From JAICSD01 sp035637115 (GTDB lineage Bacteria > Acidobacteriota > Vicinamibacteria > Vicinamibacterales > 2-12-FULL-66-21): DNA of 35,912 nucleotides. Made by a program: the position numbers and the translations under genes. The stretch lies in the NCBI GenBank assembly GCA_035637115.1, contig DASPXV010000175.1, positions 1 through 35,912 of the forward strand. The letters are read 5' to 3'. Under the pieces are notes generated by a model. The model saw only the letters and a program-made list of their open reading frames with translations, did no database searches and was not told where the DNA came from. Positions 35,145 through 35,912 of the stretch are shown here, in pieces; within the stretch, counting starts at the first letter, position 1; the number at the start of each line of letters is the position of its first letter.

Positions 35145-35304
35145 CCGGACGGTAAGTGGTTTTATAAACAGTCTGGCGAGACCAATCGGCTACCGTGACG
35201 GTAAATGGATTTACGCACCTACTGGGTCGACGATCGGTTATCTCGATGACGACGACAAATGGATCTACAGCCAAGACGGCAAGACGCTTGGGTATCTCGC
35301 ATGA
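35145..35304 (+). pseudogene. Repeat-protein fragment (beta-flower-like W-I-Y/G-Y repeats)
   Basis: Three imperfect repeats of about 17 residues: DGKWFYKQSGET, then IGYRDGKWIYAPTGST, then IGYLDDDDKWIYSQDGKT, ending LGYLA at the stop TGA 35302-35304. One extra base at about 35184 separates the first repeat from the others. The repeated D-G-K-W-I-Y and G-x-x-I-G-Y pattern resembles small beta-repeat proteins such as the four-fold beta-flower family; this assignment is tentative. There is no start codon. It abuts the broken AbiEii gene on the other strand. Confidence 0.45.
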
Positions 35305-35322
35305 AATAGGGCTCGGTCTGTT

Positions 35323-35601
35323 TTACGAGCCGCCTTTCGCGATTGGCTCCGGCCACTGCTCGCACGCGTCTGTGCATTCATGGCCGATCAAGTGAATCTG
35401 TTCATCCACGGCCCGCTGCGCCTCGGCCAAGCTGCTGACCCCGAACGTGCTGATGTCCAGCGAGTCCAAACGCAATCCCCGCCTCACAGCAGCATTGATC
35501 ATCCCGCCGGGTGTGTCCTCATACTCTGCTGGTTGCCTTGCGGCCCACGCCCCATTCCAAGGCGTGCCACCGGGATTGCCGCTCTGGTTATAGATGTTCA
35601 T
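35323..35601 (-). CDS. Hypothetical protein
   Basis: A frame of 92 codons from ATG 35601 (MNIYNQSGNPGGTPWNGAWA) to 35323. The second half, INAAVRRGLRLDSLDISTFG and AEAQRAVDEQIHLIGHEC, has amphipathic helical character and a plausible composition. I recognise no family. Cysteines and histidine near the end (HECTDACEQW) could bind metal, but this is speculative. The frame is open 24 codons further upstream (MSFCL at 35673), so the start is uncertain. It lies in a region of gene fragments and could itself be a remnant. Confidence 0.35.
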   Translation of the reverse strand: MNIYNQSGNPGGTPWNGAWAARQPAEYEDTPGGMINAAVRRGLRLDSLDISTFGVSSLAEAQRAVDEQIHLIGHECTDACEQWPEPIAKGGS

Positions 35602-35700
35602 GCTGCGTCGTGAGGGCATCATCAGCGTCGGTAGTTCGCCCGCGCGCGGTTCCCAAGTTAGGCAAAACGACATTCACCGGCCAGATCAAGCGAAACGCCT

Positions 35701-35912
35701 TCAGCTTGGACAGCTCTGGCTTGTCGGTCGCCTACCCCATGCCGTCCACATGGTCGGCGACGACATGAGGAGATCGGGATCTCCGAGCCGTGCCAGATCG
35801 GCCTCAAATTCCGCGACGCTTACACGCCCGGTGCTCAGGATCTGCTCGCGAAACTGGAGGTAGTTCGACCGCATCAATCGCGCGCCGGCAGATCCGCCGC
35901 GCCAGACCCAGA
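35701..35912 (-). CDS. SAM-dependent methyltransferase, C-terminal end (5' partial)
   Basis: The frame is open to the right window edge and ends at TGA 35701-35703. It encodes ARLMRSNYLQFREQILSTGR, then FEADLARLGDPDLLMSSPTM and WTAWGRRP, which resembles the C-terminal end of class I SAM-dependent methyltransferases of the type ending in FLMPSPLMWSAWGRRP. The SAM-binding motifs would lie outside the window, so the substrate and whether the gene is intact cannot be judged. It has protein-like composition throughout. Confidence 0.6.
   Translation of the reverse strand, partial: WVWRGGSAGARLMRSNYLQFREQILSTGRVSVAEFEADLARLGDPDLLMSSPTMWTAWGRRPTSQSCPS

Noticed and set aside
35657..35663. GTTAGGC resembling an attC R' box
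   Set aside because: No RYYYAAC partner or pairing arm within the usual attC length on either strand.
1..35912. CRISPR array, rRNA operon or replication origin
   Set aside because: No regularly spaced direct repeats, rRNA-like sequence or DnaA-box cluster was seen.

Overview
The window is GC-rich, densely coded bacterial DNA, most likely from a soil Acidobacteriota of the Vicinamibacteria type. I infer this from three long orphan MacB/FtsX-type permeases (ADOPs), one coupled to a PadR regulator, from an Oar-like TonB receptor with an N-terminal carboxypeptidase-regulatory-like domain next to an S9 peptidase, and from the palindromic GCAGGCC-TTCA-GGCCTGC intergenic repeat that I associate with this group. 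No rRNA or other direct taxonomic marker is present.

Positions 1-13.9 kb look like the right-hand part of a biosynthetic cluster. A type I polyketide synthase, cut by the left window edge, carries one complete fully reducing module (KS-AT-DH-cMT-pseudoKR-ER-KR-ACP-TE). A membrane fatty-acid desaturase follows by an ATGA overlap. A glutamine-dependent asparagine-synthetase-like amidotransferase (minus strand), a Tat-exported amidase (plus) and an Sfp-type phosphopantetheinyl transferase (minus) come next. The likely chemistry is a methyl-branched, reduced acyl chain, made on an ACP activated by the local transferase, released by the TE, then possibly desaturated and amidated. The transferase is the last gene of a minus-strand operon with a TonB receptor and an S9 oligopeptidase (18.86-13.22 kb), so uptake or peptide-processing genes and the cluster share a transcript.

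Positions 19-27.7 kb hold three ADOP permeases, a PadR regulator with a palindromic candidate operator, the 3' end of a broken MFS gene abutting a 76-bp inverted-repeat element, a tRNA-like remnant and a truncated DUF3471-like gene.

Positions 27.8-30.3 kb hold the least familiar system: a divergent FtsZ/tubulin-like GTPase coupled by a GTGA overlap to a membrane protein with a LysM-like domain. Upstream are an MFS (ACS-type) transporter and a frameshifted zinc-ribbon/heptad-repeat gene coupled to it.

From 32.2 kb to the end the DNA is a mosaic of accessory remnants: an IS110-type transposase tail, a hicBA toxin-antitoxin pair and an SRPBCC gene arranged like integron cassettes (one clear and one degenerate attC-like site, no integron integrase), a tyrosine-recombinase tail, an intact tRNA-Leu(GAG), a truncated AbiEii-type gene, a repeat-protein fragment, an unknown ORF and the end of a methyltransferase gene cut by the right edge.
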